Source of the DNA: Deltaproteobacteria bacterium
Lineage (GTDB): Bacteria; Desulfobacterota; Desulfobulbia; Desulfobulbales; Desulfurivibrionaceae
Assembly (NCBI GenBank): GCA_026388735.1
Contig: JAPLJG010000035.1
Coordinates: 1-49,491 of the forward strand
Length of the DNA stretch: 49,491 nt
Reading direction: 5' to 3'
Under the pieces are notes generated by a model that was not told the origin of the DNA, ran no database searches, and saw only the letters and a program-made list of their open reading frames with translations. This document shows, piece after piece, positions 42,416-49,491 of this stretch (positions are counted from its first letter, which is position 1; every line of letters starts with the position of its first letter). Position numbers and translations under genes: made by a program.

Positions 42416-43111
42416 TCATACCGATAGCGGCATCGACTCTTCCTGCGGTTCAAACTTGTACCCCACCCCATAAATCGAGTGGATGACCTCGGCGTTGGCG
42501 TTGGCCAGGGCGATCTTCTTACGTAGTTTCTTGATATGACTGTCGATGGTCCGGTCAGACACGATTCGCTCATCGGGATAGATGCTGTCCATCAACTGCT
42601 GGCGGGTGCAGACCTGCCCTGTTTTTGAGGAAAGGAATTGCAGCAAGTTAAATTCAACAGCGGTGAGCCCGAGGTCGTGGCCGTTCAGGGTGGCCTGGTA
42701 GCGGGATTGGTCCAGGATTAGGCCGACGGGAGGGGAGGATGTGCCCCCCTCGGTTCGTCTGAGTACCGCCCTGACCCTGGCCACCACCTCTCGGGGGCTG
42801 AACGGTTTGCAGATATAGTCATCCGCACCCGTTTCCAGACCCTGGAGTCTGTCGATTTCCTCAATCCGGGCAGTGATCATGATGATCGGCACGGATGAGA
42901 AGGTGCGAATATCCCGGCAGATCTCCAGGCCGTTACGTTCGGGCAGCATCAGGTCCAGCAGGATCAGGGCAGGGGCGTGCTCCCGTACCCAGGGAACCGC
43001 GGCCGATCCGTTGACGATCCAGAAGGTCTTGAACCCCGCATGCCGCAGATAGTCGCGTAATACCTCGGCCAATTTCGGCTCATCCTCTACGATTAGGATC
43101 ATTTGCATCAT
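42416..43111 (-). CDS. baeR: OmpR-family response regulator (BaeR-like)
   Basis: The 231-residue protein has a receiver domain with phospho-acceptor D53 (LILLDLMLPERNG) and the late Lys in YICKPFSP, and a winged-helix OmpR domain (LTAVEFNLLQFLSSKTGQVCTRQQL, HIKKLRKKI, GVGYKFEP). It overlaps the kinase gene by 4 bp. BaeR-type regulators control envelope-stress and efflux genes; here the secreted proteins encoded just upstream in the same operon (44738-46301) are likely targets. The gene symbol reflects likeness and not proven orthology. Confidence 0.9.
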   Translation of the reverse strand: MMQMILIVEDEPKLAEVLRDYLRHAGFKTFWIVNGSAAVPWVREHAPALILLDLMLPERNGLEICRDIRTFSSVPIIMITARIEEIDRLQGLETGADDYICKPFSPREVVARVRAVLRRTEGGTSSPPVGLILDQSRYQATLNGHDLGLTAVEFNLLQFLSSKTGQVCTRQQLMDSIYPDERIVSDRTIDSHIKKLRKKIALANANAEVIHSIYGVGYKFEPQEESMPLSV

Positions 43112-44556
43112 TTGCCCTCCGCCAGTGGCAGTTCAACCTGCACCCACAGCCCGCCCAAGGCGGAGTGGCGGACCAATATTTTCCCTTGGTGGGCCTCAAC
43201 GATATTCCGGCAGATGGCCAAACCGAGTCCGGCACCGCCGGTCGCGCGGCTACGGGAGGCCTCCACTCTGTAGAGGCGCTCAAACAAACGCTCCATGTCC
43301 GCCTCGGTAACTCCGGGAGCGGAATCCTGGAAATCAATGGTCACCATGCGCTCATCACAGATCATGGTGATATGCAGTTCCCCGGCAGTGTCGGTGTATT
43401 TGAGAGAATTATTGAGCAGATTGGCGAAGAGTTGGTGCAAGCGCTCGGTGTCTCCGAAAATTGTCACCGGATTTTCTGAGGGAAGATTGGTGGCGAGGGT
43501 GATCCCCTTTGCGGAGAAATCCGCAACATAGGTGCCCACCGTTTCCTTGAGTACCTCGGTCAGATCCAATTTTTCCTTCCGGTAGGTGAGTGCTCCCAGG
43601 TCGGACATGGCCAGTTGATAGAGATCGTCCACCAGGCGGGACAGACGGAGTGTCTCATTGTGCAGGGAACGGAGAGATTCGGGTCCAGTTTGACGGATGC
43701 CGTCCTGCAGCGCTTCAATTTCTCCGCGCAGGATCGACACCGGGGTACGCAGTTCGTGGGAAATATCCGCCACCCACTGTCGGCGGGCCTGTTCGTTTTT
43801 TTCCAAAGTTGTGGCCAGAAGGTTAAAGTTTCCGGCCAACTGTCCCAGTTCATCGTTTGAGACGACCTCTACCCTGGTGGAAAATTTACCCGCAGCCAGA
43901 TGGTGGGTTGCCTCGGCGAGACTGCGTAATGGTCGGACAAGCCGTCTGGACAAAAGCAGTGAGAGTCCGGCGGCTAACAAGAGGACGATTCCCGCCACTA
44001 TGGCAAACGCCAGGGTTTGTTCCCTGAGGAACCGCTGCTGGTGGGGCTCGGATAGTTCTTTGCGGGGTAATAGTCCAAGATACCCCACAATTTTTCCATC
44101 ATGGAACAATGGTGTTGCTTCACTGTCCGCAGGGACTTCAATCCGGCTGATCAGTACTTTCTTGTCCGCATCCAGAAGAAAAAGGTGCTGAAAAAAGTAG
44201 TGGGCCAAGCGTGGAGGGAGTGGCCTGGGTGAAGGGCCTTCGCCCAGAACTGGTTTTTGGGCGGGGTCGGGCAGAGCTCCCGGCGGTGGAGGCGGGATGT
44301 TTCCAGGCATGGCGGCAATGGCCAGCCGATGCCATTGGGCGGGATAGTGCAGGACGAAATCCCAGCTGGTTTCACGGCGGTATCCCTCTTCCAGCGAACT
44401 GGCCAGACGGGAAACCCCTCCCTTTTCCATGGTGTTGACATAGCGAAGAAACCCCTGCTGTACGCTCCATTGCATGATGAGAACCATGCTGACTACAGCC
44501 ATCCCGGCAGCCAGAGCGATCGCCAGAAAAAGTCTCTGGGTGATGCTGATCTTCAT
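43108..44556 (-). CDS. baeS: Membrane sensor histidine kinase (BaeS-like)
   Basis: The 482-residue kinase has TM1 (about 9-30), a periplasmic domain of about 150 residues with an unusual proline run (NIPPPPPGALPDP), TM2 (about 183-203), a HAMP segment (RPLRSLAEATHHLAAGKFSTRV), a HisKA box with H267 in ADISHELRTPVS, and a HATPase domain (NLLNNSLKYTD, GGAGLGLAICRNIVEAHQG). It should sense envelope damage and phosphorylate the overlapping regulator. The proline-rich sensor segment is not a standard BaeS feature. Confidence 0.9.
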   Translation of the reverse strand: MKISITQRLFLAIALAAGMAVVSMVLIMQWSVQQGFLRYVNTMEKGGVSRLASSLEEGYRRETSWDFVLHYPAQWHRLAIAAMPGNIPPPPPGALPDPAQKPVLGEGPSPRPLPPRLAHYFFQHLFLLDADKKVLISRIEVPADSEATPLFHDGKIVGYLGLLPRKELSEPHQQRFLREQTLAFAIVAGIVLLLAAGLSLLLSRRLVRPLRSLAEATHHLAAGKFSTRVEVVSNDELGQLAGNFNLLATTLEKNEQARRQWVADISHELRTPVSILRGEIEALQDGIRQTGPESLRSLHNETLRLSRLVDDLYQLAMSDLGALTYRKEKLDLTEVLKETVGTYVADFSAKGITLATNLPSENPVTIFGDTERLHQLFANLLNNSLKYTDTAGELHITMICDERMVTIDFQDSAPGVTEADMERLFERLYRVEASRSRATGGAGLGLAICRNIVEAHQGKILVRHSALGGLWVQVELPLAEGK

Positions 44557-44620
44557 TTATTTTTCCTCGGACTGTCGAATTTAATCCTGATGGGATCGTA
44601 AACAGGAAAAATTGCCCAAG

Positions 44621-44655
44621 AGTCAAAGGGGGAACCTTTCGTTTCCCCTTTGACT
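44621..44655. terminator. Stem-loop between the BaeS-like and glycine-zipper genes
   Basis: AGTCAAAGGGGGAAC (44621-44635) and GTTTCCCCTTTGACT (44641-44655) pair over 14 of 15 positions with a 5-nt loop. It lies 83 bp past the stop of the leftward gene at 44738 and lacks a direct T-run. It may partly separate the secreted-protein genes from the two-component genes. Confidence 0.5.
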
Positions 44656-44737
44656 TTACTTATCATGGATGGCCATAGGATTTCAACTTGCATCGGGTGT
44701 CTTTGCGCTTCGGCAAGTTTTTCGCTGTTGCTATGGT

Positions 44738-45265
44738 TCAGTGCGGCGGTGGAGGTGGATATGTCCCTGGGACCATCGTGGGTGGAGGAGGTGGCGCTGC
44801 TGAAGGAATCTGGATCACCGTTACCGGCGGCTGGTGGGATGATGTCACGCTGGGCAGTTGGTTGCCTTTGGCGTACATACACTGTTCATAAGCCAGATCG
44901 TACCGCCATTGCAGATCGTGGACACTCTCACTTCCATGGCCTGCTCCGGCCAGCGCGCCACCGGCAAGGCCGATGCCGGCGCCGGTGGCAGCGCCGCGAT
45001 GACCACCCATCGCGGCTCCTGCGGCCGCTCCGATGGCAGTGCCGATCAAGGCGCCCGCCGCAATATCTTGCGCGTTGGCATCCGAAGGGGATATTCCCAC
45101 CGACTGTTCAGCGTAGCTTCGACACAGGTGGTCTTCTGCGGCAAATTGTTCAAACGCTTTGCCCGGCGGGGGCATTACTGCAACTCGGGGACCAGCGGGC
45201 AGGGTGGCACATCCTGTCAAGACGGAACCCAGCATAACCATGCTGAAAATTTTCTGGTATTTCAT
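44738..45265 (-). CDS. Glycine-zipper lipoprotein
   Basis: A lipobox (MVMLGSVLTGC, Cys19) is followed by a domain with two Cys (HLCRSY, YEQCMY) around a glycine-zipper segment (AAGALIGTAIGAAAGAAMGGHRGAATGAGIGLAGGALAG in two pieces) and a Pro-rich tail (PPPPPTMVPGTYPPPPP). Gly-zipper lipoproteins of this kind insert into the outer membrane or periplasmic face and are often part of envelope-stress regulons. It belongs to a leftward group of three secreted-protein genes upstream of baeSR. Confidence 0.85.
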   Translation of the reverse strand: MKYQKIFSMVMLGSVLTGCATLPAGPRVAVMPPPGKAFEQFAAEDHLCRSYAEQSVGISPSDANAQDIAAGALIGTAIGAAAGAAMGGHRGAATGAGIGLAGGALAGAGHGSESVHDLQWRYDLAYEQCMYAKGNQLPSVTSSHQPPVTVIQIPSAAPPPPPTMVPGTYPPPPPH

Positions 45266-45277
45266 AATATTTCTCCG

Positions 45278-45712
45278 TTAACGGGGCATATCGGAGGGGG
45301 TAGCAGGCACCACCCGCCAGCCTTTGGCACAGCTCGGTACATAGGGGTAATATCCCTTGGGCTCTTCGCAGTAATACCAAACCTGGGTGGGGGGGGCAGC
45401 GGTGCTCACTGATGGCGCGGGTGGCGTTTGCTGGATAACCACCGCAGGCGGCGGAGCCTGTTGTACTACTACCGGCGGGGCATAGGGATCTGGATAGGGG
45501 TAGATCGGCGCGGCATAGGGATACCAGAGTCCGCCCACGACCCACCACCAGCCCATTCGGCCATCGTACCATCCATGGTGCCACGACCCGCCCCCCCAAT
45601 GGTGCATGTCACCGCCGCGCCCTTCCCAGTGACCGCGTTCTGCCTGAACAGGAGCGACGGAAACGACTAGCGCCAGTGCCGCAAGAAATGTGTAGAGAAT
45701 GTTTTTTTTCAT
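45278..45712 (-). CDS. Secreted Pro/Tyr/Trp-rich protein
   Basis: The 144-residue protein has a signal peptide (cleaved near PVQA), then a His/Gly/Trp-rich start (GDMHHWGGGSWHHGWYDG), a Pro/Tyr region (YPYAAPIYPYPDPYAPP) and a conserved-looking end (VWYYCEEPKGYYPYVPSCAKGW) with two Cys. Proteins with this ending occur widely in proteobacterial envelopes and have no known function. It lies 12 bp before the glycine-zipper gene. The His-rich part could bind metal. Confidence 0.8.
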   Translation of the reverse strand: MKKNILYTFLAALALVVSVAPVQAERGHWEGRGGDMHHWGGGSWHHGWYDGRMGWWWVVGGLWYPYAAPIYPYPDPYAPPVVVQQAPPPAVVIQQTPPAPSVSTAAPPTQVWYYCEEPKGYYPYVPSCAKGWRVVPATPSDMPR

Positions 45713-45821
45713 GAGTTACCTCCCATTGTTATGAGGTCCTGGTAGAGGTGTGGGAGCCCCGATCTTATGCTGCGAGATTGTTCGCAGGGCAGGAAGTCGG
45801 GGTGAGCCAGGGGACTTGGGG

Positions 45822-46301
45822 TTACCATTCACGTGGCGCATGAGAGAAGCGTTTTTTCTCATTGGTTTGACGAAGGGTCTTTCTATGCGCACGCTGCTCC
45901 GGGGTCAAAATAGCGTTCATTTGATGGAACAGCCGTGCCCGTGCCATGGCCATTTCGACATGTAAATTCCCCTGCTCCGTTGCCAGCGCCTTGACCGCTG
46001 CTTCATCGAGGGTATTTGCCTCGATCAACTCCCGCATCTGCTTATGGGTCGCTATCAGCTTTTCCCGCAACGGCTTGTTTTGCTCGCGTGCTTCTTTGAA
46101 GAGGGTTTTGATCTGTTCTTTTTGTGCGCTGGTAAGCTTCAGTTGTGTCGCCATTTCTTGGAAATGTTTGTCCTTGCCCTGAGCAGACCATTCTTTGGTG
46201 GAAGTGTTCTCATGCATGTCCCCTGTAGCGTGGGCCACACCACCTCCAACAAGCATCATGGAAAGCATCAGGGATAACGCGGGAATCAGTCGTCGTTTCA
46301 T
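45822..46301 (-). CDS. Spy/CpxP-family periplasmic chaperone-like protein
   Basis: The 159-residue protein has a signal peptide (cleaved near AHA) and a helical domain with the family LTxxQ motifs: LKLTSAQKEQIKTLF and ILTPEQRAH. Spy and CpxP are ATP-independent periplasmic chaperones induced by Bae and Cpx signalling, and some homologues bind metals. Its position at the head of the leftward group that ends in baeSR fits feedback control of that system. AAGGAG precedes the start. Confidence 0.88.
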   Translation of the reverse strand: MKRRLIPALSLMLSMMLVGGGVAHATGDMHENTSTKEWSAQGKDKHFQEMATQLKLTSAQKEQIKTLFKEAREQNKPLREKLIATHKQMRELIEANTLDEAAVKALATEQGNLHVEMAMARARLFHQMNAILTPEQRAHRKTLRQTNEKKRFSHAPREW

Positions 46302-46835
46302 AGCATTCTCCTTTGTGTGACGGGCTTATTACCGTTCAAACGGTTTTATTTTTACTACCTTCACCGGATGTACGCATGAGATATTGTTGTTTGATTGCAC
46401 CTTTCCTTATTGTTTACACATTATTTTAGCTTTGTTTGGACGATATGCAAATCATGGGCATCATGCAGATGCATAAATAGATCACATAATAGGAGGATAT
46501 GGTTATGGTTAATGGAGTTTGTTGGTCAATCAGTAGTTTCTTCTACGGCGCACAGGCAAATCCGGCTGTTTTCTGGGAGGATAACATGGCACAAAATTGC
46601 CAACAGATGGTTATTTCAGTATGATTTGCACATTATTTGCACATTGTTTTTGTGAAGATCACAAAAACATCTACCGATAAGTAGCAAATCAAGATGCCGA
46701 CACATGGCGATCTGGATAGTTAGGCAATTGAAAGGCAAAGAAAAACCAGCAAGTTATGATGAGGCCAGGATTACGGTATGTCGCCCGTTGTTCTTGGTAT
46801 AGGGGCAATCCCAATTAAACAGGGAGATTTCGACA
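46302..46835. other. 534-bp AT-rich intergenic region
   Basis: This is the longest gap in the window. It holds a short frame with a good ribosome binding site (46505-46624), a direct repeat ATTTGCACATT (two adjacent copies at about 46624-46645) and a perfect 10-bp inverted repeat (46646-46655 with 46659-46668). Its composition is more AT-rich than the surroundings. I see no RNA gene or clear promoter. Confidence 0.5.
46505..46624 (+). CDS. Possible 39-residue small protein
   Basis: AGGAGG lies 10 nt before an ATG that opens a 39-codon frame (MVNGVCWSISSFFYG..., ending QQMVISV). It has two Cys and several aromatic residues and no clear signal peptide. The leader AGGAGGATATGG also occurs before the Cache gene at 39841. 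I do not recognise it; it may be real or chance. Confidence 0.35.
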   Translation: MVNGVCWSISSFFYGAQANPAVFWEDNMAQNCQQMVISV

Positions 46836-48020
46836 ATGACAACTTCGGGAATTTCAAGCAGTAACAGCAGCCTACAGGCTTGGCAGGCCATGATGCAGCA
46901 ACGCAAACAGGACTTAAGCCAGATTGCAACGGCGCTTCAGGGCGGCGACCTTGCCTCGGCACAAAAATCATTTGCTGACCTGCAAAGTCTCAACCAAGAC
47001 AGCAGCCAAGCCCAAAATAACGCCGTCAGTTCCATTGCCAACAGCGGCGAGACAACCGGGAACGATTTTTCTTCATTGGGACAGGCGCTTAATTCCGGCA
47101 ATCTTACGGATGCGCAAAGTGCCTTCAGTAAAGTTCTCGCCGACATGCAGACGCAAAAGGCGAGTCATCATGGCCACCATGGTCATGCCATGATGCAGCA
47201 GCGCGAACAAGACTTCAGTCAGCTTGGCGCCGCACTCCAGAGTGGAGACCTTGCTTCCGCACAAAAAGCTTTTGCTGATCTCCAAAGCCTCAAGCCTGGC
47301 GGTCAAGCCCAAGACAGCACAGGAAGCTCTACTGGCAATAGCGGAAATGCAATCTCCAACGATTTCGCTTCATTGGGGCAGGCGCTTGGCGCTGGAAATC
47401 TCATAGATGCACAAAGTGCCTTCAAGAATATGCAATCAGACATGCAAGCGCAAAAGGATAAGGCTGCGGCAGCCTATGCCGCCAATTCCGGCGGGGATTC
47501 GCTGTCCTCTCTTATTGCGGGGTTGCAAAAGTTGGTGGAGCAGTTGCAGGCCGGGTCCGGTGACCAAGGCACGTCCACAGCAACGGCATCCGTCGGCCAC
47601 CATCATGGTGGGCACCACGGATTGCAGGAATTTTTCAAGAAAGTAGATACGGACGGTAGCGGCGGAGTTTTCATGGATGAGCTGTCAGCCATGGCCAATA
47701 AGGTGCAGGACAAGACAGGCCAATCCATTACCGTTAACAAAGACACCTTTGCGGCGGCCGATGGCAACGGGGATGGCTCGCTCAATGCCGATGAGCTAAA
47801 AGCTTTTATGACCCAGAGCGGCTTTACCCCGCCATCTCACCCGGAAGGCATGGCCACGGCAGCCTCAAGTGATGCCACGCAAGCCGGAACTTCAAACACC
47901 AAGAATTACAGCCAGCAACAGATCGATCTTTTGAAAATTATGCTGGAGAAGTTGACAGAACTTAGCAGCACGGGGTCTGGATCGACAACGACTGCTTCCT
48001 TGCTGGATGTCACCGCCTGA
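46836..48020 (+). CDS. His-rich EF-hand protein with internal helical repeats
   Basis: The 394-residue protein has no signal peptide. Residues 1-115 and 116-220 form an A-B-A-B repeat: A is MMQQRxQDxSQ..AL.xGDLASAQKxFADLQSL, B is NDFxSLGQALxxGNLxDAQSAF. His clusters (HHGHHGHAMM and HHHGGHHG) lie between. Two EF-hand loops follow, VDTDGSGGVFMDEL and ADGNGDGSLNADEL, both with standard Asp/Asn ligands. The last 70 residues are Ser/Thr-rich with a helix (QQIDLLKIMLEKLTEL). Calcium and perhaps transition-metal binding are likely. The role and cell location are unknown; export by a signal-less route is possible. Confidence 0.85.
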   Translation: MTTSGISSSNSSLQAWQAMMQQRKQDLSQIATALQGGDLASAQKSFADLQSLNQDSSQAQNNAVSSIANSGETTGNDFSSLGQALNSGNLTDAQSAFSKVLADMQTQKASHHGHHGHAMMQQREQDFSQLGAALQSGDLASAQKAFADLQSLKPGGQAQDSTGSSTGNSGNAISNDFASLGQALGAGNLIDAQSAFKNMQSDMQAQKDKAAAAYAANSGGDSLSSLIAGLQKLVEQLQAGSGDQGTSTATASVGHHHGGHHGLQEFFKKVDTDGSGGVFMDELSAMANKVQDKTGQSITVNKDTFAAADGNGDGSLNADELKAFMTQSGFTPPSHPEGMATAASSDATQAGTSNTKNYSQQQIDLLKIMLEKLTELSSTGSGSTTTASLLDVTA

Positions 48021-48152
48021 ATGACACATGTGGCTGGCTGTCTTCCGAATTGAAGGCAGTCGGCCGCAAGAAAGATCTGAAAATTACGAAACCCGTACGG
48101 CAAGCAACAAGGTAGCGCGCCCTCTAGATTGTCGAGCCCTTGGCGCACCTTT

Positions 48153-49175
48153 TCATTTCCCTAGCCTTTTTCCGCCTCGAGGCGCAGGCATTTTCCGGAC
48201 ATTTTCCAAGGTTTGCTGAAAATTCTCAAGCAGCGGCCCGCCAAGCTCCACGGCTCGTTGTGCCGCAGCCAGAGCCTCTTTTCGTTTGCCCTGTTCGGCC
48301 AATACCTGGGCCAGATTGTTGAAAGCCATACCGTTTTTTGGCTCAAGCAGGGTGGCCCGGCGAAAGGCCTCGGCTGCGCCGGCAAGATCGTGCAGGCTGT
48401 AGCGGCTGTTGCCAAGGCCCATCGAGGCGGCATAGCTCTGCGGCCATCGCTTCAGGGCAGTGGTGTAGCCGATTGCCGCCCCCCGCCGCTGCCCGGCCTT
48501 TTCCAGCCCGGCAACGGCCTCAAGCCAATCCCCTTCTTCAACTCTACTGGGCAGCCGATTTGGCGGCAGGACCAAAAGCCCCCAGTACTCGCCCCGTTGC
48601 CAGACATTCAGGAAAACACCGGAACTGAGATGCTCGTTGGCAATGAGCCCTGAGTGGAGGATAACCTCATCGCGCTCCTGGTCAAAGCCGATGACCACGG
48701 CATAGTGCCATTTCGGATACCAGGACAGACCGAGATTGACCAGGACGATGACCGGATGACCGGCTGCGACCTCGGCCAGCAGGGTCTCGCTGCCGGTGAT
48801 GGGGTAGGCGACCCGGCCATGCCTGCGGGCAGCGCCGATCAGGGCGCTTTGCAGGCTGCCGTTGAGTCCGGGGGTGAAGACCTCAGGGGTAAGATCGGCG
48901 GGCTGGACGGCAACCCCGCTCCAGTTAAGGGCCATGGCCAGGGCGGCAGGGCCGCACTGCAATTCTTCCTGGGCAAAAAACGGCACTTTGGCAACCATGG
49001 CCTTGGTCGGACCGCCTGGCGCCTGGGGAAGCCGTTCGGTTGACAGCAAGCCGCAGCCGGAGAGAAAAATGGGCAGCGCAAAAAACAACAGGCCGACAAT
49101 CATCCGACTGTCGGCCTGTTGGAAAAGCGATTGTGCCTGGCGCTTAGCGCTTGTGGTTAACAAAGGAAAAGACAT
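48153..49175 (-). CDS. PA2778-family C39-like cysteine peptidase lipoprotein with TPR
   Basis: The protein has a lipoprotein signal (LLFFALPIFLSGC), a C39-like papain fold with Cys in EELQCGPAALAMAL, His in WHYAVVIGFD and an ILHSG segment, and C-terminal TPR helices (NSRYSLHDLAGAAEAF, FNNLAQVLAEQGKRKEAL). The start is uncertain: 49175 overlaps the upstream stop by 32 bp, and 49103 lies in the loop of a hairpin; neither has a good ribosome binding site. PA2778-type peptidases pair with PA2779 proteins, and the pair is thought to process or export an envelope product; the role is unproven. Confidence 0.85.
   Translation of the reverse strand: MSFPLLTTSAKRQAQSLFQQADSRMIVGLLFFALPIFLSGCGLLSTERLPQAPGGPTKAMVAKVPFFAQEELQCGPAALAMALNWSGVAVQPADLTPEVFTPGLNGSLQSALIGAARRHGRVAYPITGSETLLAEVAAGHPVIVLVNLGLSWYPKWHYAVVIGFDQERDEVILHSGLIANEHLSSGVFLNVWQRGEYWGLLVLPPNRLPSRVEEGDWLEAVAGLEKAGQRRGAAIGYTTALKRWPQSYAASMGLGNSRYSLHDLAGAAEAFRRATLLEPKNGMAFNNLAQVLAEQGKRKEALAAAQRAVELGGPLLENFQQTLENVRKMPAPRGGKRLGK
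49087..49120 (-). terminator. Terminator-like hairpin over the PA2778-family gene start
   Basis: AACAGGCCGACA (49109-49120 read on the minus strand) and TGTCGGCCTGTT (49087-49098) form a perfect 12-bp stem with a 10-nt loop that contains an ATG. GTTTTTT follows on the minus strand. It lies 24 bp after the PA2779-like stop and inside the 5' end of the peptidase frame, so it may attenuate the second gene. Confidence 0.6.
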
Positions 49176-49491
49176 GGGTGAGACCGACGATGTCGGTGAT
49201 CAGCAGCACCACAAAGATGAAAACCGCAGCGCCGATGATCGTCCCGATGCCGCCATCGCCACCGGCAGGCAATTGGTCCATGGCCTGGGAAATTTTGGCC
49301 AATTCCGCATCGGAAAGGCTGGCCACCCGTTTCTGGGCCTCGGCAGCATCAACGCCGTGCTGCACCATGACCTGTTGCACATCGTCACGGCCCAGGAAGG
49401 AGGCCACCCGCTCCCGGCTCGCGTCCTGCTTCTGCGCCGCGATTACGGTATTGGTGTCGATCATCTGCGCCTTTGCCGTCTGCACGGAAAA
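49144..49491 (-). CDS. PA2779-family protein (5' end outside the window)
   Basis: The visible 115 residues begin inside what looks like the end of a signal peptide (TAKAQMIDTNTVIAA), so the true start lies beyond the window. They contain RERVASFLGRDDVQQVMVQHGVDAAEAQKRVASLSDAELAKI in pieces, then QAMDQLPAGGDGGIG and a C-terminal membrane helix (IIGAAVFIFVVLLITDIVGL) before a short basic tail. This is the pattern of PA2779-family proteins, which are found next to PA2778-family peptidases, as here. The function is not established; a single-pass inner-membrane protein is likely. Confidence 0.85.
   Translation of the reverse strand, partial: FSVQTAKAQMIDTNTVIAAQKQDASRERVASFLGRDDVQQVMVQHGVDAAEAQKRVASLSDAELAKISQAMDQLPAGGDGGIGTIIGAAVFIFVVLLITDIVGLTHVFSFVNHKR

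Noticed and set aside
46584-46600. A sigma54-like site (TGGCAC...TTGCC) before the EF-hand gene
   Set aside because: The GG and GC elements are 9 bp apart, whereas sigma54 promoters need 10; no enhancer-binding protein is encoded nearby.
46646-46668. A CRP site (TGTGA...TCACA) in the long gap
   Set aside because: The half-sites are only 3 bp apart, not 6, so it fits a hairpin better than a CRP operator.

Overview
The window reads as chromosomal DNA of a Gram-negative anaerobe, most likely a deltaproteobacterium (Desulfobacterota, perhaps Desulfobulbales). The reasons are the many low-potential redox proteins (c7-type triheme cytochrome, several 4Fe-4S proteins, a TtrA-like molybdoenzyme), outer-membrane machinery (porin, TolC), arsenic genes and delta-type sensory proteins. 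The taxonomic call is an inference. No rRNA, tRNA, insertion sequence or CRISPR array was seen.

Left part (1-12464). After the end of a leftward ABC-F gene and a CHAP-like secreted protein comes a sensory triad (PhnD-like lipoprotein, histidine kinase, NarL-type regulator). A terminator separates it from a six-gene rightward operon: moaA, a MOSC protein, the ACR3 arsenite/antimonite exporter, a triheme c-type cytochrome, a four-cluster ferredoxin subunit and a 1084-residue Tat-exported TtrA-family catalytic subunit. There is no NrfD-type membrane subunit. I read this as an oxyanion-respiration island with its own sensor, cofactor synthesis and efflux of the toxic product.

Centre (12571-35106). 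All genes point left. From an ArsR repressor with a clear sigma70 promoter and overlapping operator (33583-33638), at least 21 genes run to a bidirectional terminator at 12424-12464 with gaps under 200 bp. They encode an ArsP-like permease, thioredoxin-fold disulfide proteins, two nearly identical TrmO-like proteins flanking a universal stress protein, PF04060-type Fe-S proteins, a ferredoxin, a complete RND-MFP-TolC pump, a PAS/HD-GYP protein, two rhodaneses, a CDF exporter, a CcdA/thioredoxin pair, a Ca2+-type P-ATPase and a second permease. Metal(loid) resistance, thiol redox and sulfane-sulfur chemistry are thus combined under a probable metalloid-responsive repressor.

Right part (35377-49491). 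A CRP/FNR regulator is followed by two tandem 120-bp units that look like structured RNAs. Next come a porin with two CRP/FNR-type palindromes upstream, an SrkA-like kinase behind a possible leader peptide, a secreted Cache sensor beside a HAMP-less chemoreceptor, and a BaeSR-like envelope-stress operon with three secreted proteins. Last are a His-rich EF-hand repeat protein and a PA2779/PA2778 pair. A deleted, chimeric copy of that pair lies 6 kb away at 42041-42412.
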